NCBI GenBank assembly: GCA_012517605.1
Contig: JAAYUS010000002.1
Coordinates: 1 to 33,646, forward strand
DNA length: 33,646 nucleotides
Reading direction: 5' to 3'
Source of the DNA: Bacteroidales bacterium
GTDB lineage: Bacteria; Bacteroidota; Bacteroidia; Bacteroidales; VadinHA17
In this document: in pieces, positions 17,829-25,346 of the stretch
How the letters are laid out: every line of letters begins with the position of its first letter
How positions within the stretch are numbered: the first letter of the stretch is position 1
Position numbers and translations under genes: made by a program
The notes under the pieces: generated by a model
What the model was told of the DNA's origin: nothing
Database searches by the model: none
What the model saw: the letters and a program-made list of their open reading frames with translations, nothing else

Positions 17829-19646
17829 CTAAACCTTCTTTTTCTTATTCTTAACCGTCTTTTGTTCCTTTATCATGAAAAGAGCATCGCCCTTATTGAC
17901 ATTCGCACCCTGGGACACAACAACTTCTGCTACCTCACCTTCATATGGAGAGACTATTTCCTCTATATATGAGCTGGTCTGGATGTAACAAATACGTTCA
18001 CCTGCATTAACGTGATCGCCGGGTTTTGAAGGTTCGGTTACCTCGCCATACAGGTTGTAATAGATTTTACCCCTGGCAGGAGCGGTTATTGCTTTAAGCA
18101 GGGGATCATTCCTTTTCTGCCGTGTTTCAGCTGTTTTTGCCATATCTTTTTGTTCCGGCATCTTTACTGATGTCGCAGTTTTTGCCGCTTCTTTTGCCTT
18201 TTCAAGCTCGTTCATGAACCTGGTTCGCGCAATGCCGCTTTTATAATCACGGTATTGTCTTTCGTGTATGGCAAATTCAAAAAGTTCCTCATCATCTTTT
18301 CCCGGATCCCAGCCGTTCTTTTTCATTTCCTCCCTGAAGGAAGGAAGTTCATCAGGATATGCATCCTGAGGATTTCCTGAATAAAATTCCTTTCCAAGTT
18401 TCGCGGCAAGATCTGTGATTTCCTTTCCGGGTTTTCCCGGCAGCCACCCCGCCTTTCCAAGGATCATATCCCATGTATTGTTGTCTATCATCCCATATCT
18501 CTCCCTGCCGCTCGTCATCTGTATGATATTCATAAGGGCGACGTTTTTTACATACTGGCTGAAAGGTGTCACGAGAGGAGGATATCCAAGGACAGACCAT
18601 ATTTCTTCTACTTCCCTGAAAAGTTTTACAATAAGTTCATCCTCTGTCAGTTCAGGTTTGCCTTGTTTTTTCAGGGAAGTGTTAATTCCCTGATGGACAC
18701 CTTTAAGGTCGGCCATCATGCTTCCCATCATGCCTCCGGGCAATCCGCTGCTTATAAGAAGAGACGAAACCTGTTTGTTGCGCGGATCAATAAAATATCC
18801 CAGGAAATCATCGATGAAAGATTGTGTAAGTGACCTTACCTTCATGTAAGCATCCATATTGATGGCAGGCACGTCGAAACCGGCATCGTCGAGCATTGCC
18901 CTTACTGCGATCACATCAGGATGTATCATCCCCCAGCTTAACGGCTCCATGGCAACGTCGACATAGTCGGCTCCGGCCCTGGCAACCTCCAGCATTGAGG
19001 CCATTGACATTCCCGGACCTGAATGTCCGTGATACTGAACTAAGATTTCAGGATACTTTTTCTTTATCTGCTTTACAAGTTCTCCCAGAGTTGCCGGTCG
19101 TCCTACACCTGCCATGTCCTTGAGGCATATCTCGTCGGCTCCATAATCAACGATATGGTCAACGACATTCATATAGTAATCCACAGTGTGAACCGGGGAA
19201 TGGGTTATGGAAAGGGCTCCCTGCGATATCATCCCTGCCTCTTTTGCATATTTTACCGACAGTTCGAGGTTGCGGTAGTCGTTTAGCCCGCAAAAAGATC
19301 TTGAAATATTGACACCCTGAGCTTTTTTTACATTGAACATAAGCTTCCGGATGTCAGCAGGAACAGGGTACATTCGGATCCCGTTAAGGGCCCTTTCAAG
19401 CATGTGTGTCTGGATCCCGGCTTCATTGAATGGCCTTGTCCATTCCCTTACGGCGACATTAGGATTCTCACCGTACATTAGCTGAACCTGTTCAAAAGCC
19501 CCTCCGTTGGTCTCAATCCGGTCGAAACATCCCATTTCGATAATATGTGGTGCAACTTCCTTCAGCTGATCAACCCGCGGCTGATATTTGCCTGATGATT
19601 GCCACATATCTCGGTAAACCAGGCTGAACCGGATCTTCTTCTTCAT
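17829..19646 (-). CDS. Pyruvate carboxylase/oxaloacetate decarboxylase carboxyltransferase-like protein, biotin lysine absent
   Basis: Protein of 605 residues. An HMGL-like TIM barrel (about 5-290) has the metal-binding YHGHSG histidines (His206, His208), Asp13 in YRDMW and the candidate carbamylated Lys176 in CLKDMAG. A PYC_OADA domain follows (about 300-480). The last part (about 520-593) has the barrel-sandwich pattern of a biotinyl domain (APARGKIYYNLYG and SPYEGEVAEVVVSQGANVNKGD), but where family members have EAMK this one reads QTSS (556-559), so the biotinylated lysine is missing. The barrel closely resembles Bacteroidota 'pyruvate carboxylase subunit B'. ATG at 19646 is chosen because the longer frame would translate a GC-rich tandem repeat. 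It may use a separate biotin carrier or have another role. Confidence 0.85.
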   Translation of the reverse strand: MKKKIRFSLVYRDMWQSSGKYQPRVDQLKEVAPHIIEMGCFDRIETNGGAFEQVQLMYGENPNVAVREWTRPFNEAGIQTHMLERALNGIRMYPVPADIRKLMFNVKKAQGVNISRSFCGLNDYRNLELSVKYAKEAGMISQGALSITHSPVHTVDYYMNVVDHIVDYGADEICLKDMAGVGRPATLGELVKQIKKKYPEILVQYHGHSGPGMSMASMLEVARAGADYVDVAMEPLSWGMIHPDVIAVRAMLDDAGFDVPAINMDAYMKVRSLTQSFIDDFLGYFIDPRNKQVSSLLISSGLPGGMMGSMMADLKGVHQGINTSLKKQGKPELTEDELIVKLFREVEEIWSVLGYPPLVTPFSQYVKNVALMNIIQMTSGRERYGMIDNNTWDMILGKAGWLPGKPGKEITDLAAKLGKEFYSGNPQDAYPDELPSFREEMKKNGWDPGKDDEELFEFAIHERQYRDYKSGIARTRFMNELEKAKEAAKTATSVKMPEQKDMAKTAETRQKRNDPLLKAITAPARGKIYYNLYGEVTEPSKPGDHVNAGERICYIQTSSYIEEIVSPYEGEVAEVVVSQGANVNKGDALFMIKEQKTVKNKKKKV

Positions 19647-19680
19647 GATTACTATTCTTATTTCAATTATCTTTATCTTT

Positions 19681-19740
19681 CCTGCGCCCTGAGCCCTGCG
19701 CCCTGTGCCCTGCGCCCTGCGCCCTGCGCCCTGTACCCAG
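19681..19740. repeat. GC-rich heptamer tandem repeat
   Basis: Eight consecutive 7-bp units of consensus CCTGCGC (variants CCTGAGC, CCTGTGC, CCTGTAC) at 19681-19736, then a degenerate remnant. The block is about 75% GC inside strongly AT-rich flanks. It sits about 35 bases before the ATG of the PycB-like gene, so it would be in that gene's 5' leader. A reading frame through it is an artefact of the repeat length. Copy number may vary by slippage. Confidence 0.85.
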
Positions 19741-19838
19741 CACCAATTATTTTTCACTCAGGCACAATTCGGACTGCCTTTTCCTGTTATTACAAAAGAA
19801 AGTTATTTATTCGCAATTCTGAATGATTATTGTCAGGT

Positions 19839-19879
19839 AAAAAAAAAGGAAAGACAGCTTGGGAGTCTGATCTTTCCTT
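19839..19879 (-). terminator. Intrinsic terminator, minus strand
   Basis: Read on the minus strand: a 9-bp stem AAGGAAAGA/TCTTTCCTT (19871-19879 with 19846-19854), extended inside by CAG/CTG with one bulged T, followed by a run of U (nine A's on the plus strand at 19839-19847). This is a strong rho-independent terminator. It begins 8 bases after the stop codon of the small ORF at 19887-19970 and lies about 200 bases before the PycB-like start, so it either ends a short transcript or acts as an attenuator. Confidence 0.75.
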
Positions 19880-19886
19880 CATTAAC

Positions 19887-19970
19887 CTAAACCTGATCGT
19901 AGAATTTGGCCGGACGGCCTGTAAAGAACGTTTTCAATATATAGACGCCTGTTAAAGCGATTTGTTGCAT
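19887..19970 (-). CDS. Candidate 27-residue small protein or leader peptide
   Basis: ATG at 19970 to TAG at 19887 encodes 27 residues beginning MQQIALTGVYILKTFF and ending GRPAKFYDQV. The codon choice looks protein-like, and the ATG follows an A-rich leader with a tandem element (on the plus strand TTTTGTTAAT at 19975-19984 and 19986-19995), the kind of start context Bacteroidota genes have. Upstream in frame there is a stop, so the ORF does not extend. An intrinsic terminator follows 8 bases after the stop. The middle is mildly hydrophobic, the ends basic. I recognise no family. It could be a free-standing small protein, a leader peptide controlling the PycB-like gene, or chance. Confidence 0.4.
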   Translation of the reverse strand: MQQIALTGVYILKTFFTGRPAKFYDQV

Positions 19971-20228
19971 CCTGTTTTGTTAATCTTTTGTTAATTTTTC
20001 CGCATATTTTTCTTAATATGTTAAATTCCTGTAAGTTTTTTTCGTAACTTTCGGCCGGTTAATTACTTATGATCTTAAATCTCAGATATCGTTTCATGAT
20101 GCAGCGTCTCGGCCGGAGATTGTATCATTGTCTTATGTTTTACAATATCTGATATTTTCCTCTGTTTTAAAGACAGTCTGCGGCCATTTTCCCCTATTAG
20201 TTATTACGGTTTTTTCAATTTTTTTGAT
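19971..20228. promoter_or_regulatory. Regulatory region upstream of the glycyl radical activase
   Basis: AT-rich interval of 258 bases, between the small ORF (-) and the activase (+). Visible elements: TCGGCCGG twice (20051-20058 and 20109-20116); TCAGATATC at 20082-20090, with an inverted near-copy CAATATCTGA at 20143-20152; the palindrome AATATC-T-GATATT at 20144-20156; and the imperfect inverted repeat CTGTTTTAAAGACAG at 20162-20176. No Shine-Dalgarno precedes the activase ATG; the last bases are a T-rich run. Roles as operators are inferred from symmetry and position only. Confidence 0.35.
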
Positions 20229-21029
20229 ATGCAGGGTTTGATATTCAGTGTGAAGCGATATTCGATACACGATGGACCGGGTATAAGAGTGACATTTTTC
20301 ATGAAAGGATGCCCACTTTCGTGCTGGTGGTGCCATAATCCGGAAGGGATATCACCGGAGCAGGAGATAGTCACTGAGATCAGGAAGATAGGAGAAACTG
20401 AGTTCACTACACAGGAGCTGGCCGGAAAATACTACTCAGCAAGGGATATTCTTGAAATCCTTGAAAAGGAAAGGATTTTTATTGAACATTCCCATGGTGG
20501 TGTCACATTTTCAGGAGGAGAACCGCTTATGCAAACGGATTTCCTTCTTGAAGCACTTGCTGCCTGCAAATCGAAAGGTTACCACACCGCAGTAGACACT
20601 TCGGGTTATTCGTCAGAACTGAACTTCAGATCAGTGATGCCGTATACAGATTTATTTCTTTATGACATAAAGCATCCTGATGAGTCAAGACATTTTGAAT
20701 ATACCGGGGTATCAAACACGTTGATAATCAGTAATCTCAGAATGCTTCTCAGGGAAGGGAAGAATATTTTTATTAGGATCCCGGTGATACCAGGTAAAAA
20801 TGATGATCCTGAAAGTCTTGAAGGGATGAAGAAAATGTTTTCGGAATTAAAATGTGACAATCTGAAACAAATCAGTCTTCTTCCGTTTCACAGGACAGGA
20901 AAGGCAAAATACAGGAAATTGCATCTTCATTACAGGATGGAGGAAACTGCACAGCCATCTGTCGTTAGGATGAAGGAGCTTAAGGAGTTCTTTGAAGGAA
21001 CAGGCATTAAAGTCAGGATTGGCGCATAA
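20229..21029 (+). CDS. Glycyl radical enzyme activase (radical SAM), HypE-like
   Basis: Radical SAM protein of 266 residues that abstracts hydrogen from the glycine of the partner enzyme encoded downstream. The cluster motif CxxxCxxC is GCPLSCWWC (Cys28, Cys32, Cys35), followed by HNPEG; the SAM-binding GGE is in FSGGEPLMQ. The ferredoxin-like insert with two extra clusters, found in many activases of the eliminase class, is absent: the WCHNPEG motif continues directly into a short linker and the FIEHSHGGVTFSGGE segment. The size is therefore close to pyruvate formate-lyase activase. It precedes the glycyl radical enzyme gene by 161 bases holding REP-like hairpins. The partner suggests HypE, but the name also denotes a hydrogenase maturation protein, so I leave the symbol open. 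Confidence 0.92.
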   Translation: MQGLIFSVKRYSIHDGPGIRVTFFMKGCPLSCWWCHNPEGISPEQEIVTEIRKIGETEFTTQELAGKYYSARDILEILEKERIFIEHSHGGVTFSGGEPLMQTDFLLEALAACKSKGYHTAVDTSGYSSELNFRSVMPYTDLFLYDIKHPDESRHFEYTGVSNTLIISNLRMLLREGKNIFIRIPVIPGKNDDPESLEGMKKMFSELKCDNLKQISLLPFHRTGKAKYRKLHLHYRMEETAQPSVVRMKELKEFFEGTGIKVRIGA

Positions 21030-21065
21030 TTGAACAGAACCCGGTTATCATGCGGTTATGCCCCC

Positions 21066-21163
21066 GGCCCCCTGAAGAGGGAGGCCATGATGAATAACAA
21101 TGATTGACAAACCACGGCCTTCATGCCGTGGCTGATGTGCTGGAAATAAATGGGCTTTAGCCC
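21066..21163. repeat. Cluster of three REP-like hairpins
   Basis: Three inverted repeats within 100 bases. First, GGCCCCCT-GAAG-AGGG-A-GGCC at 21066-21086, with one bulged A. Second, a perfect CCACGGC/GCCGTGG with a 6-base loop at 21112-21131. Third, GGGC-TTTA-GCCC at 21152-21163. GC-rich palindromes of these types recur in intergenic DNA of Bacteroidota and resemble REP elements moved by IS200-like transposases (family-level knowledge); no transposase is in this window. They lie between activase and enzyme gene and could affect the stability or termination of the joint transcript. Confidence 0.6.
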
Positions 21164-21190
21164 TTATTGAAGAACCTAATAATTATTGAT

Positions 21191-23560
21191 ATGATATTAT
21201 CGGAACGAGTAAAAAAACTACGCACCCAGAGCCTCACGGCAGAAGAAAGGATTACTGCCGAACGCGCACTTCTGGTTACCAGGTTTTATAAAAGCGGCGA
21301 AGCCCGTGAAGTTTCAGCCCCTGTCAGACGGGCACTTGCATTTCAGTACATACTGAAAAATAAAAAGATTTGCATTAACGACGGTGAACTTATAGTAGGA
21401 GAGAGAGGCCCGGCGCCCAAAGCCACACCAACCTATCCCGAGATAAGCCTTCATTCACTTCAGGACCTTGAGATACTGAACTCAAGGCCCAAGGTGAGTT
21501 TTAAGGTCGATGATGAAGTAAAAGCAGCCTACAGGGATGAGATTATCCCCTTCTGGACAGGCAAAAGCAACCGCGACAGGATTATGAGCCTGATGACACC
21601 TGAATGGATCACTGCCTACAATGCCGGCATTTTTACCGAGTTCCAGGAACAGCGTGCCCCCGGACACACTGTGCTGGGATATAAAATGTTCCGGACAGGC
21701 TTCAATCAGCTTAAGGAAGAGATTAAGGAAAGTCTGTCAAAGCTTGATTTCTTTAATGACAGGGATGCCTTTGAAAAGTCGGAAGAACTTAAGGCAATGG
21801 ATATTGCATGCGATGCAATAATAATGTATGCCCGACGGCATGCTGATGAGCTCGAAAGGATTGCTGTCTCTGAGAAAGATGAGAACCGCAAGGCCGAGCT
21901 TGAGGAGATGGCCCGCATCTGCAGAAAAGTGCCCGGAGAAGCTCCTGAGACTGTCCATGAGATGCTCCAGCATTACTGGTTTATCCACCTTGGTGTCATT
22001 ACCGAACTGAATCCCTGGGATTCATTCAACCCCGGAAGACTCGATCAGCATCTTTATCCGGTTTATAAAAAGGAAAAGGAAGAGGGCACTCTTACCGATG
22101 AAAAGCTTAGCGATCTGCTTGGCTGTTTCTGGGTGAAATTCAATAATCATCCCTCACCGCCGAAAATGGGGGTGACTGCAAGTGAAAGCAGCACTTACAC
22201 AGACTTCTGCCTTATAAATCTGGGAGGAGTTAAACCCGACGGCACCGATGCAGTGAACGAGATGTCATACATACTCCTTGATGTAATAAAGGAGATGAGG
22301 ATACTTCAGCCAAGTTCGATGGTCCAGATCAGTAAAAAGAATCCCGACAGGTTCATACACAAAGCTCTGGATATTATAAGAACAGGTTTCGGCCAGCCAT
22401 CGTGTTTCAACACCGATGCAATAATCCAGGAGCTTCTCCGGCAGGGCAAGAACATAGTTGATGCAAGGAACGGGGGCGCTTCAGGATGCGTTGAAACAGG
22501 AGCTTTCGGAACTGAATCTTACTGGCTTACAGGCTATTTTAATCTTGTAAAAATTCTTGAGCTGACCCTTAACAACGGATTTGACAGGAGAACGGGTGTT
22601 CAGACAGGATTGAAAACCGGATTTGCTACAGATTATAAAACTTTTGATGATCTGACCCTGGCATTCGCAAAACAGGTGAAATATTTTGCAGATATTAAGA
22701 TAAGGGGCAATAATGTAATCAGCAAGACATTTGAGAACTATCTGCCAGTGCCTTTCCTTTCGCTTCTTCTCGAAGACTGCATACTTAACGGTAAAGATTA
22801 CAATTGCGGCGGGACAAGGTACAACACTACATATATACAGGGAGTCGGGCTGGGAAGCATTACTGACATACTCACCTCAATCCGATATAATGTCTACGAT
22901 AACAAACGGTTTACATGGGATGAGCTGAACAAGGCACTTGATTCCGATTTTGAAGGATATGATGATATGAGATATGATCTCATTTACAACACGCCCAAAT
23001 ACGGTAATGATGATGATTATGCTGATCAGCAGGCAGTCACAGTTTTTGAAATTTTTTATGATGCCATCAACGGCCGTCCTGCCTCACGCGGAGGTGTTCA
23101 CCGCATCAATATGCTTCCGACAACATCCCATGTATATTTCGGTAGCGTAACAGGAGCAACTGCAGACGGCAGAAAAGCTTTTACTCCTCTCTCCGAAGGT
23201 ATTTCTCCGAGCCAGGGCGTCGACAGCCACGGACCGACATCAGTGATAAAATCAGCATCAAAGATCGATCACCTGAGGACTGGTGGCACCTTGCTCAATC
23301 AGAAATTTTCACCTCAGTTCTTTGAGGATGAAGACAGCTATAAATGTCTTACAGCACTTATACGCAGCTATTTCAGTCTCGACGGTCACCATATTCAGTT
23401 TAATGTTGTAAATGCCGAAACTCTCAGGGATGCCCAGAAACATCCGGAGTTGTACAGGGATCTGATAGTCAGGGTTGCCGGTTACAGCGATTATTTCAAC
23501 GACCTTGGAGAGGATCTGCAGAATGAAATAATACAAAGAACCGAGCATGAAAATATTTGA
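21191..23560 (+). CDS. hypD: Glycyl radical enzyme, probable trans-4-hydroxy-L-proline dehydratase
   Basis: Glycyl radical dehydratase of 789 residues, the length I recall for Clostridioides difficile HypD. The PFL domain fills most of the protein. The thiyl cysteine and base are Cys433 and Glu435 in GASGCVETG; the radical glycine is Gly764 in RVAGYSDYF. Residues known to line the HypD pocket are all in matching places, offset by one: FTEFQEQRAPGH (Phe151, His159), LNPWDSFNPGRLDQ, ESSTYTDF, GTESYWLTGY and MLPTTSHVYFG. Predicted reaction: trans-4-hydroxy-L-proline to pyrroline-5-carboxylate, then to proline by ProC (not seen here). The start is ATG at 21191; an upstream TTG at 21167 lies at the edge of the repeat region. 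It would let the cell use collagen-derived or plant hydroxyproline. Confidence 0.88.
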   Translation: MILSERVKKLRTQSLTAEERITAERALLVTRFYKSGEAREVSAPVRRALAFQYILKNKKICINDGELIVGERGPAPKATPTYPEISLHSLQDLEILNSRPKVSFKVDDEVKAAYRDEIIPFWTGKSNRDRIMSLMTPEWITAYNAGIFTEFQEQRAPGHTVLGYKMFRTGFNQLKEEIKESLSKLDFFNDRDAFEKSEELKAMDIACDAIIMYARRHADELERIAVSEKDENRKAELEEMARICRKVPGEAPETVHEMLQHYWFIHLGVITELNPWDSFNPGRLDQHLYPVYKKEKEEGTLTDEKLSDLLGCFWVKFNNHPSPPKMGVTASESSTYTDFCLINLGGVKPDGTDAVNEMSYILLDVIKEMRILQPSSMVQISKKNPDRFIHKALDIIRTGFGQPSCFNTDAIIQELLRQGKNIVDARNGGASGCVETGAFGTESYWLTGYFNLVKILELTLNNGFDRRTGVQTGLKTGFATDYKTFDDLTLAFAKQVKYFADIKIRGNNVISKTFENYLPVPFLSLLLEDCILNGKDYNCGGTRYNTTYIQGVGLGSITDILTSIRYNVYDNKRFTWDELNKALDSDFEGYDDMRYDLIYNTPKYGNDDDYADQQAVTVFEIFYDAINGRPASRGGVHRINMLPTTSHVYFGSVTGATADGRKAFTPLSEGISPSQGVDSHGPTSVIKSASKIDHLRTGGTLLNQKFSPQFFEDEDSYKCLTALIRSYFSLDGHHIQFNVVNAETLRDAQKHPELYRDLIVRVAGYSDYFNDLGEDLQNEIIQRTEHENI

Positions 23561-23570
23561 CAGGAATTAA

Positions 23571-23608
23571 AATACCCCTCCTGATTTAAGAAATCAGAGA
23601 GGGGTATT
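23571..23608. terminator. Bidirectional hairpin terminator
   Basis: Long stem between the convergent hypD (+) and SPFH (-) genes. AATACCCCTC (23571-23580) pairs with GAGGGGTATT (23599-23608), and inside it CTGATTT pairs with AAATCAG around an AAG loop, leaving a single unpaired A. About 17 base pairs. On the minus strand the stem runs into TTTTAATT. The plus strand has only a weak AT tail. Position and symmetry fit a shared terminator. Confidence 0.85.
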
Positions 23609-23636
23609 ATATAGAAGGCGGGCAATTATTTATTCC

Positions 23637-24593
23637 CTATTTTTTTTTATCCTTCACCTCGTTGAACATGGATGTTGCAGTTGCTACAATGCCGGCAACA
23701 TCTGAAAGGTTTTGAGGAAGGATTATAGTATTATTTGTTTTTGCAAGGTTTGCAAACCCGTTTAGGTATTGTTCTGCTATTCTGAGGTTTACTGCGTTAA
23801 GCCCGTTTTCTTCAGAAATGGCTTTTGCAATGGCCCTTAGTCCGTTTGCAGTTGCGGTGGCAACCTGTTCGATTTCAGAAGCGCGTCCTGCAGCTTCGTT
23901 GATCCGTTTCTGTTTTTCACCTTCCGATTTCAGGATATATTCCTGTCTGTCGCCTTCAGCATTGTTTATCTTGGCTTGCTTTGTTCCTTCTGACTCGGCA
24001 ATGACGGCTCTTTTTTCCCTCTCGGCCCTCATCTGTTTTTCCATGGCATCCTTGATGCTCTGGGGAGGTATGATATTCTTTACTTCATAACGGGTTACCT
24101 TGACACCCCATGGTTCACTGGCTTTGTCAACTGCATCAACAATAGCAGCATTTATTGATTCACGCTCTTCAAAAGTCCTGTCAAGTTCAAGCTTCCCGAT
24201 AACACTTCTCATTGTTGTCTGTGCAATCTGGATTGAAGCAAACCGGTAGTTGTCAATGCCATAGGATGCCTTCTGTGGGTCAAGTACCTGAAGGTAAAGG
24301 ATTCCATCTACTTCCACGGCAATGTTATCACGGGTAATACAAATCTGAGAGGCAACATCGATAGCCTGTTCCTTCAGTGTATGGCGATACCTTATCTTGT
24401 CAATAAAAGGTATCAGAATCTGAAAGCCTGCCGAGAATGTGGCCCTGTATTTTCCAAGTCGTTCGACAATGATCGCGGTTCTTTGCGGAACCACTTTTAC
24501 CATCGAAGAGATCAGGATAAACGCCAGAAGGATTATCCCGATAAGGATGAAAGTGGTGCTGGAAGATGCAGCAAGTGTAAATAAAAGTGTCAT
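23637..24593 (-). CDS. SPFH/stomatin-like membrane protein (QmcA type)
   Basis: Protein of 318 residues: one N-terminal membrane helix (about 12-33), then an SPFH/band-7 domain starting VKVVPQRTAIIVERLGKY and including ATFSAGFQILIPFIDK and the LELDRTFEERESIN segment, then an Ala/Glu/Lys-rich coiled coil (about 190-260, REKRAVIAESEGTKQAKINN). This is the stomatin/QmcA class, which forms large ring oligomers at the membrane and is linked to membrane quality control. The NfeD-like gene lies 5 bases upstream on the same strand; SPFH-NfeD pairs are a widespread functional unit. A shared terminator follows the stop. Confidence 0.93.
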   Translation of the reverse strand: MTLLFTLAASSSTTFILIGIILLAFILISSMVKVVPQRTAIIVERLGKYRATFSAGFQILIPFIDKIRYRHTLKEQAIDVASQICITRDNIAVEVDGILYLQVLDPQKASYGIDNYRFASIQIAQTTMRSVIGKLELDRTFEERESINAAIVDAVDKASEPWGVKVTRYEVKNIIPPQSIKDAMEKQMRAEREKRAVIAESEGTKQAKINNAEGDRQEYILKSEGEKQKRINEAAGRASEIEQVATATANGLRAIAKAISEENGLNAVNLRIAEQYLNGFANLAKTNNTIILPQNLSDVAGIVATATSMFNEVKDKKK

Positions 24594-24598
24594 GTTGG

Positions 24599-25051
24599 CT
24601 ATTTTTTAGGTTCTACAAATAATTTGAAATTATCCTTGCTCTTGATAATGATTTTCTGTCCCTTTGAGATTGCTGTCTCCGATTCTGCTTTCCAGGTGGT
24701 TCCCTTGAACTCGACTTTTCCCGTTTCGCCCGCAGCAAAATCAGTAACAGCAATAGCTTCTTTACCCGTGAATTCATCCTCGACCTCTTCTGACAGATCA
24801 TCTTTACTGTAGAAAAAGCGTTTCTGAATCATTTTTCTTAAAAGAAGGAGGGAGAGAACTGATGTGACGGCAAAGACTATGGCCTGCAGGTTGATGCCAG
24901 GTTCTGCGATCAGGCAGAGAAGAGCTGTTATCCATGCGCCTACTCCGAAGAAAAAGATCACAAATCCGGGGAGGACCAGTTCCAACAGGAAAAGGACAAG
25001 CCCGATGATGAACCAGATAAGTTCCGGTCGTGATAAGATGGATGTACTCAT
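24599..25051 (-). CDS. NfeD-like membrane protein
   Basis: Short NfeD-type protein of 150 residues: three hydrophobic segments (about 10-30, 32-48 and 53-72), then a soluble C-terminal OB-fold-like domain containing EFTGKEAIAVTDFAAGETGKV and ISKGQKIIIKSKDN. The N-terminal ClpP-like protease of long NfeD proteins is absent, so this is the NfeD1b/YbbK kind that partners with an SPFH protein. ATG at 25051 (MSTSILSRPELIWF) is preferred to a longer frame from 25159, whose extra 36 residues show no family likeness. The 5-base gap to the SPFH gene implies one operon. Confidence 0.88.
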   Translation of the reverse strand: MSTSILSRPELIWFIIGLVLFLLELVLPGFVIFFFGVGAWITALLCLIAEPGINLQAIVFAVTSVLSLLLLRKMIQKRFFYSKDDLSEEVEDEFTGKEAIAVTDFAAGETGKVEFKGTTWKAESETAISKGQKIIIKSKDNFKLFVEPKK

Positions 25052-25346
25052 AATGTAATTTTTAAGATATATGCGAGATATTTGATTAGTTGAGTAAAGA
25101 TAAGATAAAATCAATATATCCCAGAAAAAATCGAGCTGTTTCGGTACTTCACTGGCCATTTCGGGTTTGTTGCCGCAAAATGTTTGAGAAATCGATATTT
25201 TTTTGTAACTTATGATGTTTTTGAACCTGTACCTTTCGAAGGCGTTTAAGTCTTTGAAGCGACTGATATGAGATGCTGATCTGTTTCATTTTTAATCAGA
25301 TAAAAAATCAGCAAATCAACTTGAAAAAGGAAAGGAGGACCCTCAG
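25052..25346. promoter_or_regulatory. Intergenic region with leader hairpin and true Shine-Dalgarno
   Basis: Divergent interval between nfeD (-) and the kinase-like gene (+). The plus-strand part has a structured leader: GCTG (25275-25278) pairs with CAGC (25309-25312) and ATCTG (25279-25283) with CAGAT (25297-25301), leaving an A-rich bulge. A canonical AGGAGG at 25333-25338 follows, 8 bases before the ATG at 25347. Strong Shine-Dalgarno sequences are rare in Bacteroidota and none of the other genes here has one as clear. Confidence 0.5.

Noticed and set aside
19647-19757. In-frame N-terminal extension of the PycB-like protein (37 residues, Gly/Ala/Arg/Gln-rich)
   Set aside because: It is a translation of the 7-bp tandem repeat; a 7-bp unit gives a changing frame, and homologues begin at the KKKIRFSLVYRDMW segment.
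20162-20176. Terminator at CTGTTTTAAAGACAG
   Set aside because: The stem is short with a mismatch and no T-run follows on either strand; kept only as a possible binding element.
21167-21190. TTG start adding eight residues to the glycyl radical enzyme
   Set aside because: ATG at 21191 gives the 789-residue length and residue numbering of HypD; the TTG lies at the edge of the hairpin cluster.
25052-25159. 36-residue extension of the NfeD-like protein
   Set aside because: The added part is unlike NfeD N-termini; the ATG at 25051 begins directly before the first membrane helix, as in the family.
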